A stretch of 64,000 nt of DNA from Perkinsus olseni (taxonomy: Eukaryota; Perkinsozoa; Perkinsida). The DNA is taken from positions 43,982 through 107,981 of the forward strand of contig JABANN010000042.1 of the NCBI GenBank assembly GCA_013115125.1. Direction: 5' to 3'. Both the position numbers and the translations under genes were made by a program. The notes beneath the pieces are model-generated. The model was not told the origin of the DNA, searched no databases, and saw only the letters and a list, made by a program, of their open reading frames with translations. Below are positions 1-10,799 of this stretch, piece after piece (position 1 is the stretch's first letter; every line of letters begins with the position of its first letter).

Positions 1-532
1 GATACAACCCAGAGCTGTCGTTAGTTGAGGTCCACCTCAACCTGAGTATCGGCTTCGTACTCTACAACCTGCACCATAGCTTGACTTGGTACAGGAAGGG
101 ATTACTTCATGATCTCATACTACTCTTTAGTAAGCTATTCGAGGCATGCGTATCTTATACTAAATAGTAGTGGTGAGTTCTGCTTGACGACAGCACGGGC
201 AATGAGAAAAGCATGGCGTCACGTTGCAAGTCGCGTCACGTGGAGAGGGCAGGGTGGTTAAGGGGCGAGGAGCGTACGGAGGCTTGTCTCCTCGTCTGTG
301 TTGTGAGGAATACACTGCCGTGATTAGCGTAACTGTTGGTATGAGCGTAGGAGTTCGCGTCGTGTTAACTTTGAATATAGCCGGGCCATGATTAATCATC
401 TTCTACCAGCTGCATCGGATGGTGCAGAGAGGCGTACGTGATGTCTTCAAAGGAATCCTACGTTGGAGCTAGCACTCTGCAAACACTGCCGCTTCCTTGC
501 AACCAACAGCTTCAGGTTTGGTCCTGTCCGAC
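1..532. other. 5' stretch without a recognisable gene
   Basis: Reading both strands, I see no domain, tRNA or convincing exon here. The short open frames are low-scoring and lack neighbours that splice to them. A pyrimidine-rich run ending in CAG-GT lies just before the membrane-protein start, so a small upstream exon of that gene cannot be excluded. Confidence 0.4.
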
Positions 533-1015
533 ATGCTAGAGTACTACGGCCTCGCCATGGTCGTCAGTAGCGTCATAGCATCTCTCGGCTCCGCAGCATA
601 CCTCCTCTACATCCGAAAGGACACCACTCGTGGCCATCTTGAGTTCATCATCTGCTTCGGCTTCTCGCGACTGCTCCTGCTGTTCTGGACTCTCTTCGTC
701 GTCTATAAGGCCTTCGACCCACCCAGGACCCAATGGAGGGTCATCGGGGTCTGGTCCCCGCCCTGCGTCGTGGCTATGCAGCTACTCGTCTTCTGGGCGG
801 AGATCGACAGTTGGGGCTCTCAGTGCAGAAAGTTCCGTCGAGAGCAGTGGCGAAGGTACCGAACTTCCATGCGGAATATGCGTAAAAAGATGGAGGAAGA
901 GGCCCCACTGAAGACGCCATTTTTTGTGACGATCAAGGCACGGGAGAAATGGGGACTTGCGGGCCTTGCAAGCTCGTCGCCGCGTCGAGTGGGCAGAGTT
1001 AAGTTCGAATCTTGA
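533..1015 (+). CDS. Small predicted membrane protein, unknown function
   Basis: I do not recognise the family. The reading frame starts at the ATG at 533; upstream in the same frame there is only a TTG, so I chose the ATG. The 160-residue product has three hydrophobic segments at about residues 7-27, 36-60 and 70-90. A strongly basic, Arg-rich stretch follows (about 98-122), then a mixed basic tail. The layout suggests a small integral membrane protein with a long positively charged cytosolic tail, possibly in the endomembrane system. It has no intron in the visible frame, unlike most genes here, so it may be the last exon of a longer gene. Function is not inferred. Confidence 0.5.
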   Translation: MLEYYGLAMVVSSVIASLGSAAYLLYIRKDTTRGHLEFIICFGFSRLLLLFWTLFVVYKAFDPPRTQWRVIGVWSPPCVVAMQLLVFWAEIDSWGSQCRKFRREQWRRYRTSMRNMRKKMEEEAPLKTPFFVTIKAREKWGLAGLASSSPRRVGRVKFES

Positions 1016-1185
1016 TGGCACTGAGGCCGTGTAATGAAGCTGAGAGCATAAAGTACGCATGTATATTCTCATGGATCTTGGATTGTTCGCCGCCCCTGGG
1101 CATCCTGCGTTGGAGTGGGGTAGGGAGGGGGCCCGAATAAGGCAACCATCGGGGTTCACTAGTTGGCCTAGGCTCCTTCCTCCCA

Positions 1186-2128
1186 ATGCCACCCAGACGA
1201 TCAACTGCTGCCAAGGCTAAGGCAAAGGCCAAGGCAGCACCACCGCCGTCTCCACCGCCACCTCCGACCTACAAACTGCGGTACTGTGACAAGGAGAGCA
1301 TCTCCCCCAACTTACACTGTTCCGTCTGCTGTGAGGTACCCTCTACAACACCGTCCGCCGCTCTTTGCTTCCATGCGTCATCAGGTATTCACAGATCCGA
1401 TATGTGCCTGGCCCTGCGGTCACACTTTCTGTCGGGAATGCCTCTACCAATGGTTAGGCCTCAGGAACACCACTTGCCCTGAATGGTAGGGCGTATCTTA
1501 AGTTGAAGCTGGCTTTACACGCTCTCTCAGTCGAACGACCATCACCCAAGCGAATTGCCACAACGACTTGATGGCCCGGAAGTTCCTCGACGAACAGGAT
1601 GTGTAGGTCGACCCTAGTCACGCACAAGTAAAAAGATTCGTCGCAGATACTGTCCCTTCCGAGGCTGCCAGTGGGACGGGAAGCACGGCGACCTGGAGGC
1701 CCACATGGGAGACTGCGACTGCGACCCTAGCAAGGTGCCTGACTTCCTCAAGTAAGCGCTTCGTCAATCGCGAAGGGTACGGACTGTGTTCCAGTTCATC
1801 GTCTATGGATGATACAGACGAAGCATCGGAGGAACAGATGAAGGGAGGGGCCCTCAGGGTGAGAAAGTCATGGTCCTCGGCCTCTGGACGCTACCCTCGT
1901 CAGATGGAATTACTGAGGCAGAACAACTCCAGCCTGTTGAAGGCAGCCCAGCAGGGGTTTTTCACCCGCTCCGCTCCGCCGACGGAGGAGATACTCGATG
2001 ATGACGAAGATGATGATGGTGAGTTGGACGGCGTCCTTCGGTGCCTCGATACCCGTACCCCCACTGCAGCAGTGCCTGCCAAGCGGCCGAGGAGGGACAG
2101 TGAGGTCATCGCCATACCGGACTCGTGA
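1186..2128 (+). CDS. RING / TRAF-type zinc-finger E3 ubiquitin ligase
   Basis: The five exons join in phase: 1186-1335, 1385-1485, 1531-1602, 1647-1751 and 1795-2128, with introns of 43-49 bp. The product has 253 residues. After a Lys/Ala repeat and a proline run comes a C3HC4 RING: C45-C48, C61-H63, C66-C69, C81-C84. A TRAF-type zinc finger follows at C110, C115, H127 and C131. The C-terminal part is acidic (an Asp/Glu run near residue 210) and ends with a basic KRPRR patch that could be a nuclear signal. RING-TRAF proteins transfer ubiquitin from an E2 to substrates; the substrate here is unknown. The RING is split by introns after Glu50 and inside Cys84, and both joins restore canonical spacing, so the gene looks functional. 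A 26-bp intron at 1603-1628 is an equally in-frame alternative for the third junction. Confidence 0.85.
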
Positions 2129-2277
2129 GCGGCCGCAGATGGCGGTTGTAAGCCAATTACGTAACTATATTACCATTACGCATAGACTCCCCTCCTTCAC
2201 CTTTCGAACGCACTAGTGTTAGTCAATGCTCGGGAAGGCCATACAGACACGAAGAGAGCATTCATTCAGTTGGTTCA

Positions 2278-5200
2278 ATGACAGTAACAGGGTCAGCGGG
2301 CAACGAAAAGACAAGAGAACATGCTGATAGGCAACGCCCTGAGGGCGATGCCGCGACGACCAGCACATCCACAGCTAGAGTCTTGCGGGACTTGCCACCA
2401 ATCGAAGTATCGGGCCAGATTGACCTGAGCACTACGTCGTGCGTGGTCGTAGGTCCCCATCCCTCTCACAGTGAAGATTCCTTCTTTCGAGACCAAGTCG
2501 GCTCTGATGGGCCTCAACTACACCACTTACCACATAAAAGTAGACGACTTCGGCCGGCCACACTCGGTCAATCGCAGGTGGTCCTCACCCAATCACCACG
2601 GCGCCCGTCCTCCAGGACCTCAGATTCGACGACTTCGTCAAGTTCCACGACCATATCAGCTCTCTGCCGTACCACCGGCGAGGGGAGGAAGGGGGGCGTA
2701 GAGAGTCCGAAGGGTTGGCAAAGCAGCCAGCAGCCACTCTGGTAGGGTAGGATCATGCCCACTGAGCGCTCGCCATCCGTTCTGACAGTTCGCCGACGAC
2801 GACGCCGCAGTTTCTCAGGGTAGCATCCGCAGCCCCTCCGGCGACCCTCTCATACCGGCCCTACCCCCGAAGCAGATGTTCGGGTCGACCCTACCAGCTG
2901 TTGTCGAGGAGAGGCGGCCCGCACTCGAGCTCATTCTCCAAAGGGCCACTAGGAGGGCGGAGGTGAGCCAGCATCGGCCATGTTCAAGCAGGTCGTGGTC
3001 AGGTCCTTTACTTCGACACCACTGACGCCCTCTGGCGGTTGCTAGAGCTCCCTCCGGGCTGTGCCGTGGTGTCCCGCTTCCTCACCCCCTCAGGACAGAG
3101 GAGCTGCCAGTGCATGCAGGACCTCAGTGGTGAGACCTTCCCTGACCAGCAGTCCACTGCCCGTAGCCGTCGCCTCAGGGCTCCTGGATCCGGGTAAGGA
3201 GAAGGAACAGTATCGGCTGAAACACGAGGCTGTGCTCAAGTGCGTCCTCAACATCGTGGACAGCGAGGCTCGAGGTCCCTACCCACTGGATGGGGCCGGT
3301 CAGCGCTACCCTGCTCAGGCGTGATTTCCCTTCCACCAGCGGCCTTCGCTTCGGTCATGGATGTGCTTCACTTCATAGTGTCCGATGGGAGCCCAGAGGG
3401 AAGGCACGGGTCGTCTAAAGATCCGAGAGAAATGTGACAGCTGCTTCGCTCCGCTAGAAGGCCACTACCATTTTGGTCAGCAGGTTCGTGTCGGGCGGAG
3501 GCATCCTCACTCTCCTGCGAGTTCTGGCCAGCGAGGGCCCCGCGGACGCCACAGCCAATGGTGACGTTGTGGTGCTTCCTCGAGGCAAACGGGTAAATGC
3601 CGCCCTCCTCGCGATGGCCCAGGCACCGGCTGCTGCTTCAGACAACTCCTGCTGCTGCTACTGACAACAGCACTGCCACAGTCCGTATTGACCAAGTCAA
3701 GCGTGTCCTCAACGGCCTCATACAGGCGTCAGGGGAGGCCTTCAGTACCCTACTCTTACACACACTCCAGGTCACCATCCGCCCTCCCCCCCCCTATGGT
3801 TCCTACCGTCCCTACAGGCTCACGATGGCATCCCCGTCATCAGTGAAGAGCTTCTACCCGTCTCCAAGGTCCACCTTCACGACACCATCGCGAAGCTTCT
3901 GTGGCTGAGCTTTGACGATGACGTCCAAGTAGGCTGTCTTGGTGATTGCCAATGATACCCCTCTCTGCAGGGGTGTTTGCTTGGCCATCCTCGAGGCCTC
4001 GATCTTCTGGGCTCCCTCTTCGCTTCCCCCTTCCCCAGCACCCGAGTGATCTGCGGCTTGATCCTTGCAACCCTGGCCAGCGCTGAGAGGCTGTAAGCAG
4101 CTCCTTGTGATGGAACTGCTGTAGCGATGGTGCTGGTCAGAGATGACGTGACCCTGCTGAGCAAGATCGACTCTGGTCTGTGGCAACTGCTCACCACCGA
4201 GTTGCTCCCTTCCGAGAGCCTCTCTTCGTCCGCCCGCGTCCCCGGCGCGATGCTGTCTTCTCTGACCCGCACCCCAGGATGCCTGGCTCGAGTGGCCCAG
4301 TGTTTGGGAGGGGCCTCCAGTCAGACCGTTAAGGGATTTGCCTGTTGGGTGACCTTCTCCTCATCTTGTTGTCGATGAGGGCAGCGTGTAGGTCCTCAGT
4401 GGGTCCTCCTCCTCACTAAGGCCCGACTCCCAACTTTCTAAGACCATCATTGGAGCGGCTGAGGGACTCATACTGCAGGTAGCGGCCGCCGTAGCCCATC
4501 GCCGTTACGCTGCTGCATCAGCAGTCGAAGGACCTCGACCCGACCATCAACGGCCTCGTGGCGCAGCTTCTACTACGATTCAGAAAGGACGGCATGCGGA
4601 CGCTCAGGTGGCCTCCGACTAGCAGCTCATGAACATCAGCCGAGTATCTTAGGTCCACCCCGGGGGAATGTGTGGCGGTGGATGAAAGCCTTCGAAGTGC
4701 TCTCCATGACCATATAGTGTCTAGAAGGGCGCGCAACGCTCAGGATGCGGAGCAACAGGAGAGGTCACCCCGGCTGCCCGCTGGCCGTTTCTATGGGATG
4801 CCCAGTTACCTTTCCTCGCTGGTCACAGAGTGCGACGCCCGACGGGATGCAGTTAACAAGGCCGTGGTCCCAGCAGAAATGAATGACGCCTTCAAGGCCT
4901 TTGATAGATATCTAGCCAAGTATCTTCAATCCATCCAAGGTTACGATAGGTGAACCTATTTCCGACGTAGCCAGCATGATAGATACTGATGCAGTGGTAA
5001 GCAAATGCAAAGCCGGTTTAGCGAACCTCAGCTCCGCCGCAGAATCAGAACTACGCCCTCTGCCGGAGCTGGACCCTGGTGAGGTCCTGGCCTGGGCCAC
5101 GAGCGCCCTCGAGGTGTGCCATTGTCATCACTGCCATCACGTGGGACTCTCCTGTGCAGCTGCAAGAAGTAGAGAGAGAAATCGCCAATTTAAATGACCG

Positions 5201-5883
5201 GGCGGAGGCATCCGAAAGGGAAGCGAAGAGGGCCAAGAAGGAGGCTCACTCTGTTGAACAACAGTTGAAGGCCGTGACTGCCGATCTTCAATGTACCCCA
5301 GGGGTGGTATCGATGGTACCATGATGATACTCTTTCAGCCATGGATGCGCGTATCATCTCCGAAGGGACCGCTCCTGGTGACGAACGACAGCGCCTCGCT
5401 GACACACGTTCAGGTCTGGACTCTCAACTACTGCAGCTGAAACAAGTGGGTCGAGGCACAGTCGGTCGTCTCCGGCAGTAGCGGTACGCAGGTCGCTGCA
5501 TCCAAACGACTCGAAGGCAACACCCTGAGGCAGCGGGCTGCCGAACTGGCCGCTGGAAGGGGGGCGGCAGCGGCATCCTCGGCCAGCGGCAGAGCCGGGC
5601 AGGCCAGAGGGGAGGCCGTCGTAGACGAATGGGCGGCTCGAGTGGAAGCGTCGAAGAAGTAAAAGTTATTCCCATCACTACTGCCCTTCACAGATTGTTC
5701 AGATCGACGAGGCAAGTGCACAAGTTGAGTGCCCATCTAAGCACAGTTGGTCTTCGACTACAACAGAATGAGAAGGCTGCCCAGGAGGAGCTCCTGGCCT
5801 CCGTGAGGTCCCTTCAAGAATATCTCTCACGGTTGGAGAAGTGTTTAGCTGAGAATCATCATAGCAGTGATGACTGGAAGTAG
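2278..5883 (+). CDS. PX-domain (sorting-nexin-like) protein with helical middle and coiled-coil C-terminus
   Basis: This multi-exon gene starts at ATG 2278. The PX domain is rebuilt from exons ending at 2577 and resuming at 2624; the join gives a VNRRFDDF motif, the usual PX phosphoinositide-binding strand. A PPK-type loop (LPPKQMFG, about 2866-2885) and a closing helix follow. PX domains bind phosphatidylinositol phosphates on endosomes. The middle exons (about 3000-4950) encode Leu-rich helices with no family I can name. The last exons (about 5160-5883) encode heptad-rich coiled coils and an Ala/Gly-rich linker. The final junction, 5657 to 5695, skips an intron that carries an in-frame stop. 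The junction before the first PX strand (about 2407-2476) is ambiguous. Broken copies of two parts of this gene lie downstream at 8.4 kb and 10.8 kb. Endosomal sorting or tethering is a reasonable but unproven role. Confidence 0.75.
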
Positions 5884-6295
5884 TCGCCTGTGCATGAGTT
5901 GGTCCACTTCAACGATTTCTTGCGTTGCTTTCGGGCAGTGGTCGACTACGGCTGATCGAAGCGAGTGAAGTTCGGGAAGAGGAGGAATTTTTCGCTCCCG
6001 CGCAACGAAGAAGAGGTTTGATTGTGTGATGATAATCCATTGGAGCATCTTCCGCACAAATCAAGCTAGTGCAAATATTCAAGCGATGCTAGTGATTAGT
6101 GTATGGTGTTGGTTGTCTGATGCTCACCAGACTTTGGCTGATTTTCGCGCCCTTCCCAGCCCACTTCCTCGATGTGGAGGTAGGACTAGAGTTTGTCTTC
6201 AACGATATTCCGAGGTAAGTCCGCAGAAAGGCTTGGATTGTATACAATGTCTGTCTACAGCGCCCACCGCCTTGTGGTTCGCTCCGCCTGGTAGA

Positions 6296-6350
6296 TCATC
6301 GTGAGCTGCTCTTGTGTAATAGCCTCTAACACAAGAGCAGCTCACGATGA
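6296..6350. repeat. Perfect inverted repeat, 22-bp stem and 11-nt loop
   Basis: Positions 6296-6317 are the exact reverse complement of 6329-6350, with loop 6318-6328. It lies between genes. There is no T-run after it and no target-site duplication, so it does not look like a bacterial terminator or a transposon end. It is one of several perfect hairpins in the duplicated block. Confidence 0.9.
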
Positions 6351-6767
6351 GCTGCCCATAACTTATAGGCTGTTGTGAACAGTCTGTGACATATGGACCA
6401 CACTAGTTTTGCTGTAGGCAACGCAGCCCGCTTTGCCCTAGCTACCTTGGCCAGTCAGCTACACCTATACATCCCCGTACGTCATTTGGAATTTCACGGG
6501 AGTGAATTCACACAGTGATAAAAACACTAAGACAAGATTGGTTGAACAACAGTCGTACCTGTAGAATATTCAGCATAACATGGTGGTGGTTGTGATGATC
6601 ATCGTATCGAATCACCTTCGTTTGCAAATTGCAATAAACAAGGCCCGTTCCGTTCGGAAGAGAGTCTCTCGAGGAGCCTCTCTACGGAAGTGACGTCTTT
6701 CGTCTCTTCAACCATCGCTTTCCAGCGACTTCTCCACTCTAGGGCGACGTAACAGATTCTGAGGATG

Positions 6768-6790
6768 CAATATCCTCTGAGAGGATATTG
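6768..6790. repeat. Perfect palindrome, 11-bp arms around one base
   Basis: Positions 6768-6778 are the exact reverse complement of 6780-6790, centred on G6779. The matching place in unit 2 (about 9125-9150) has the left arm almost unchanged but no right arm, so the palindrome arose in this copy. Confidence 0.85.
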
Positions 6791-7105
6791 ATAATAATGA
6801 CGGTGAAGCTGGCAACGTCGATAGGCGACGGAAAGTGATGAAGCACAGCAGCAATCATCCCGCCTGCTTCGTACTATGAGGACCGACCCTACGTCACGTA
6901 AGGCACACGGTTAAGAAGCATCTCGCTCCGGGTTACAAAATGAGCGAGAAGATGAAAACTAGTTCGTAGTGATAAGAAGAGTTGACGAGTAGGAGTAGCA
7001 TAGAAAATTGCCTCCTATAGCATGGCCTTCAGAAAGCGTATTAATAATACACATACCCCGTAACAATATCCGATAAACACTGAACGGTCGCAGTTCCCTT
7101 TCCTC

Positions 7106-7806
7106 TCAAGGCACATAGGCACCCTCGGCCCGGAAACTGGCAGCGAGCTGATAGCTATTGCCTCGCGCCTGTAGAATGAAGATATGCAGTTGAGTGGTGC
7201 AAAAGTTGCGACTAAAAGCTTCAGCTTTTGATTCCACGATAGGGGAGTGGAGCGAAAGTGCAAATGCATCAGCACGGCCTTCGGTGTAGTACCACGGGGT
7301 AGCAACATTCGCAGTCAAGGGGATGGCTTCCTTGAACTGAGCAAACACATGAGAAGCTATGCTCACTTGGTCACTCCGTCCTCATCAGTGGTGGTGATGT
7401 TGGGCGATCCCAGAGCCAATCGCATGAAGACTTGGTCATTACCCACGCTGAGCTGAACTTGACCAGTACCACTCACGTTCACAGCTTGAGAGTTGGCACC
7501 GCCCTCTGGCAGGGACCACTGCAATTCGAAGGTGCCAGATTCTCCTTTATCTGATCCAGGTAAATGCTGCGACTCGAGACGAATCCCAATAAACCGTGGT
7601 TTGACTCCTTGAGAGTTCACTTCACCTGTCATGTAGAGGCAGGCACCATCGAGAGCCTCGAGTCTGCGGGTTTTTATGAAGCCGCTACCACCATAGCAAC
7701 ACGGGGGATAGTCACCTATAACAGTGCGATCATCAGAAAGCACCATGACCGCAGTGTAGGTGAACAACACGATGCTGCAGTGGAGCCAGTTGGAACGAAG
7801 TCCCAT
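7106..7806 (-). pseudogene. Secreted-protein gene copy A, frameshifted
   Basis: On the minus strand the frame opens at ATG 7806 with a clear signal peptide (hydrophobic core at about residues 8-24). It runs about 145 residues, with Cys pairs, a WSLP motif and an N-glycosylation site, and then stops at about 7363. The homologous sequence continues in another frame from about 7372 to a TGA at 7106-7108. Compared with copy B (9392-9868), copy A lacks one base just after the Asp-Gly codons, which explains the shift; no sensible intron fits. Copy B continues about 18 codons further at the C-terminus, where copy A stops. I do not recognise the family. The product would be exported. A sequencing error could mimic the single-base loss. 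Confidence 0.65.
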
Positions 7807-8366
7807 ATTCTGGATCGTTATTTGATAACGACGAAGCAACTAGAATGAACAGAGAGATCTTACACATGCCGTCTGGCGAGGAAAAGATAGGGCATATGTT
7901 GATCGAAAGGCTCTCCACAACAAACTCTTCTATTCGATGTGGGTGAAGGGAAAATATTCCTCGGCAGTTCAAACTGTTTTTGGCTACGCGATAATCGATC
8001 AAGTCCCAACTGGAATGGTAAATTCGCACGCATGAATTTAGCGTCACGAGTCATGGAAGGTGCAATATAGTGGCAACATAGTGACGGCTGTACGCTATGT
8101 AGCGCACAGCGCAATGTAGCGTACTATCCAGCTGTTAGACTATCATCGCGCAATTATCTACTACTGCGTATCGTTAGTCTCAGATAACCATCTGGCATCA
8201 TTCTGCTTCTTGCACTCGCGTGCATGAGTATACGTGCTACACTAGGGTAGAACTTACGCTAGGCTAGATTACGCTATAGGACCTCGTTATCGAGCAACTC
8301 CTCTCGAGTCCCAGACTCGGAGTCCGTTAATACAATTCTTCGAACCCCGTCTCCAATAGTCACACT

Positions 8367-8413
8367 GCACTGAGTAACTCAGTGCGTAGTATAACTCAGT
8401 CTGAGTTATACTA
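8367..8413. repeat. Two adjacent near-perfect palindromes
   Basis: Positions 8367-8375 pair with 8377-8385 (9-bp arms, one-base centre), and 8387-8399 pair with 8401-8413 (13-bp arms, one-base centre). A smaller hairpin, 8305-8310 with 8314-8319, lies just upstream and is absent from the matching sequence near 10600. The segment is intergenic, directly before PX fragment 2. Confidence 0.8.
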
Positions 8414-8450
8414 GTGGGTTTACCCGCAGCCGGCTGCCTTTAAAAGCTGC

Positions 8451-8850
8451 GGTGTGCAGGTCGCTGCGTCCAAACGACTCGAAGGCAACACCCTGAGGCA
8501 GAGGGCTGCCGAACTAGCCGCTGGAAGGGGGGCGGCAGCGGCATCCTCGGCCAGCGGCAGAGCCGGGCAGGTCAGAGGAGAGGCCGTCGTGGATGAATGG
8601 GCGGCTCGAGTGGAAGCGTCGAAGAAGTAACTTTATTCCCGCTACCACCGTCCTCGACAGATTGTTTAGATCGACGAGGCAAGTGCGCAAACTGAGTGCC
8701 CATCTGAGGACAGTTGGTTTTCGACTACAACAGAATGAGAAGGCTGCCAAAGAGGAGCTCCTGGCCTCCGTGAGGTCCCTTCAAGGACATCTGTCACGGT
8801 TGGAGAAGTGTTTCGCTGAGCATCATCATGGCGGTGATGACTGGAGGTAG
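8451..8850 (+). pseudogene. Partial duplicate of the PX gene 3' end (copy 2)
   Basis: This stretch repeats the last two exons of the PX gene (about 5491-5883), including the intron between them, the Ala/Gly-rich linker, the coiled coil and the stop, with scattered substitutions. Because the intron is kept, it is a DNA-level duplication, not a retrocopy. The PX domain and the helical middle are missing, and I see no start or promoter of its own. It would be expressed only if fused to something upstream, so I call it a gene fragment. The trailer after its stop also matches that of the parent. Confidence 0.8.
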
Positions 8851-9829
8851 TCGCCTGTGCATGAGTTCGTCCACTTTCACATTTTCTCGTGTTGTTTTCC
8901 GGGAGTGAATTCACGCAATAATAAAAACACGAAGACAAAATAGGTTGAACAACACTCTTCGCTGAAAAATATTCAGCGTAACATGTTGACCGGTTTGATC
9001 ATCACTCTTCATCTATGTTGCAAATTGCAATCGCCAGGGCGCGTTCCTTTTGGAAAAGGCGGTTGAAGAGACGGAAGACGTCACTTCCGGACGGCTTCCC
9101 CACTCGCAATCGCCGCAACACTCTTAAAACGCAACATCCTCTGAGAAATGGCGAGAAAGCTGGCAGCTTCGATAGGCGATGAAGCACAGCAAAAGCCCCA
9201 ACATCAACCTGACCACTTGATACAATAAGGGTCGACCCTACGTCACGTTGAGTACACGGTCGAGAGAAACCTTGCTCCGAGTTTCAAAATGCGCAAGGAG
9301 ATGAAAAAAAGCTCGTAGGGTTTGAAAAGTTTACAACTTGTGAAGTAGGGTACAAAATGGCTTTCTATCAGCATGGCCTTCACAAAAGGTATTAATACCA
9401 CATTACGCCCTCAATAATCGGTCTGCCCATACCGAACTGCCGCTGTACCTCTTCCCTAGTCTCATAGGCACCCTCGGCCCAGAAACCGAGTTGGACCTGA
9501 AAGCCATTGTCAATCGTCTTTGCAATGTAAAAATCCTGCCCAGTGGAGTAAGCATTGGCACTAGAATCCGCAGCTTCTGATTTCACTTCAGAGGAGTGGA
9601 GCTCGAGTGAATGTGTAGAAGTAAGACCCTTGATGTGGTACGACGTAGTATAGACATACGCATTCTCGGGGGCAGAATCGTAGAAATGAGCGAGCAGATA
9701 AGAGTCCAAGCTCATAGCGCTCCATCCGTCATAACCAGTAGTGGTGATACGGGGCGACGTTAGAGTTAATCGCATGTAGACTTCGTCATCACCCAGGCTG
9801 AGCTGAACATAGCCAGTACTATTAATGTT

Positions 9830-9872
9830 CGGCTTGGCATCGGGATCTGCCGCAGATCCCGATGCCAAGCCG
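9830..9872. repeat. Perfect inverted repeat, 20-bp stem and 3-nt loop
   Basis: Positions 9830-9849 are the exact reverse complement of 9853-9872, with loop 9850-9852. The matching place in copy A (about 7480) is not palindromic. It marks the breakpoint where copy B stops resembling copy A. A second hairpin, 9880-9886 with 9891-9897, follows eight bases later. Confidence 0.9.
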
Positions 9873-9909
9873 CATTATAGGTGGCGCTGACGCCACCGAG
9901 GAAGAGGGC

Positions 9910-9980
9910 AGAACGTGCTTGCTGGGAAAGTGAGGGTTAAGGACAAACGCCTGGGAGGGACGAGGAGCCTTCGGGCTACC
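9910..9980 (+). repeat. 71-bp templated insertion identical to 14446-14516 (inverted)
   Basis: By eye, all 71 bases equal the reverse complement of 14446-14516, which lies inside exon 2 of the secreted repeat-domain gene at 13.4-14.8 kb. The piece carries part of the GKVRVK motif region but is antisense to the pseudogene it sits in. It has no transposon ends, and both flanks are unrelated to the source flanks. Confidence 0.9.
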
Positions 9981-10799
9981 CTTCGCAGCAGATGACCGGT
10001 GATGTTATCATAATCCTGCCGCAGATAGCACCATCACCGCTGTGTAACCGAATAACACGATGCTGCGGTGGAGCCAGTTGAAGCGAAGTCCCATATTCTG
10101 GATGGTTATTTGATAACAACGAAGCACCTAGGATGAATAGGGAGATCTTCCACATACCGCCTGGAAATTACAGACTGTGATCGAGGAAAGTACAGGGCAA
10201 AAGCTGCTCGATAAGCTCTCGACAACAGACACTTATAACCGATGTAAAGGAAAATATGTCTCGTCAGTTCAAATTGTTTCAAACTGTCTTGGCTGCGCAA
10301 AAATCGATAGAATCCCGACCGGAATTACCAACCCGCACGCATGAACTCAGCGCCACGAGTCATGGAAGGTGCACTATAGTGAGAAGATAGTGGCGACTAT
10401 ACGCTACGTAGCATCCGGTGCAGTACTATTCAGCTGTTGGACTATCACCGCTGCAATTACCCTTAACCTACTACGCATCATTAGCCTCAGATAACCGCCG
10501 GACCTCATTTCTGAGCCTTGCACTCGCGTGCATGAGTGTACGTGCCACATTGAGCTGGAACTTACGCTAGGCTAGATTATGCTGCAGGCCTTCATTGAGG
10601 AGTAACTCCTCTCCAGTCCGTTTTCACAACTCTTTGAGTCCCGTCTCAAGTAGCCACCCTGTACTGCGTTGTAGTGCACAAGTGAATTCAACTGAGAGCC
10701 TGTCATCGGACTTTTCACCGTAACACGATGACAGGTGGTAAGCGCACAGCACGCAGAGAGGAGACAAGACTGTTACGCTCCGTTCCTGTTGATGCGTGC

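Larger units (their letters stand above)
5884..7105. other. Spacer of tandem unit 1: decayed sequence shared with units 2 and 3
   Basis: No intact gene is seen. The trailer after the PX stop and the block at about 6490-6660 recur after the PX fragments at 8850-9060 and 11600-11860. The block reads on the minus strand as the end of a frame with an F-R-x-E-R-A-L-x-I-A-I-C tail. It therefore belongs to the same repeated unit as those copies. Two perfect hairpins occur inside it and are listed separately. Confidence 0.6.
9392..10094 (-). pseudogene. Secreted-protein gene copy B, interrupted by foreign filler
   Basis: The minus-strand start at ATG 10094 gives nearly the same signal peptide as copy A, but the frame ends within 30 codons. 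The middle of the gene (copy A residues about 28-122) is replaced by a hairpin at 9830-9872, a second hairpin at 9880-9897 and a 71-bp piece of another gene. The homologous reading frame resumes at about 9830 and continues undamaged to a stop at 9392-9394. The 3' part encodes a Ser/Thr- and Tyr-rich extracellular-type segment without the frameshift seen in copy A. Together the two copies suggest an ancestral secreted protein of about 240 residues. No known domain is recognised. Confidence 0.65.

Noticed and set aside
6296-6350. Rho-independent terminator or miniature transposon
   Set aside because: There is no T-run, no target-site duplication and no second copy of the same hairpin; the genome is eukaryotic.
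8451-8850. Retrocopy of the PX gene
   Set aside because: The intron between its last exons is retained, so the copy was made from DNA, not from processed RNA.
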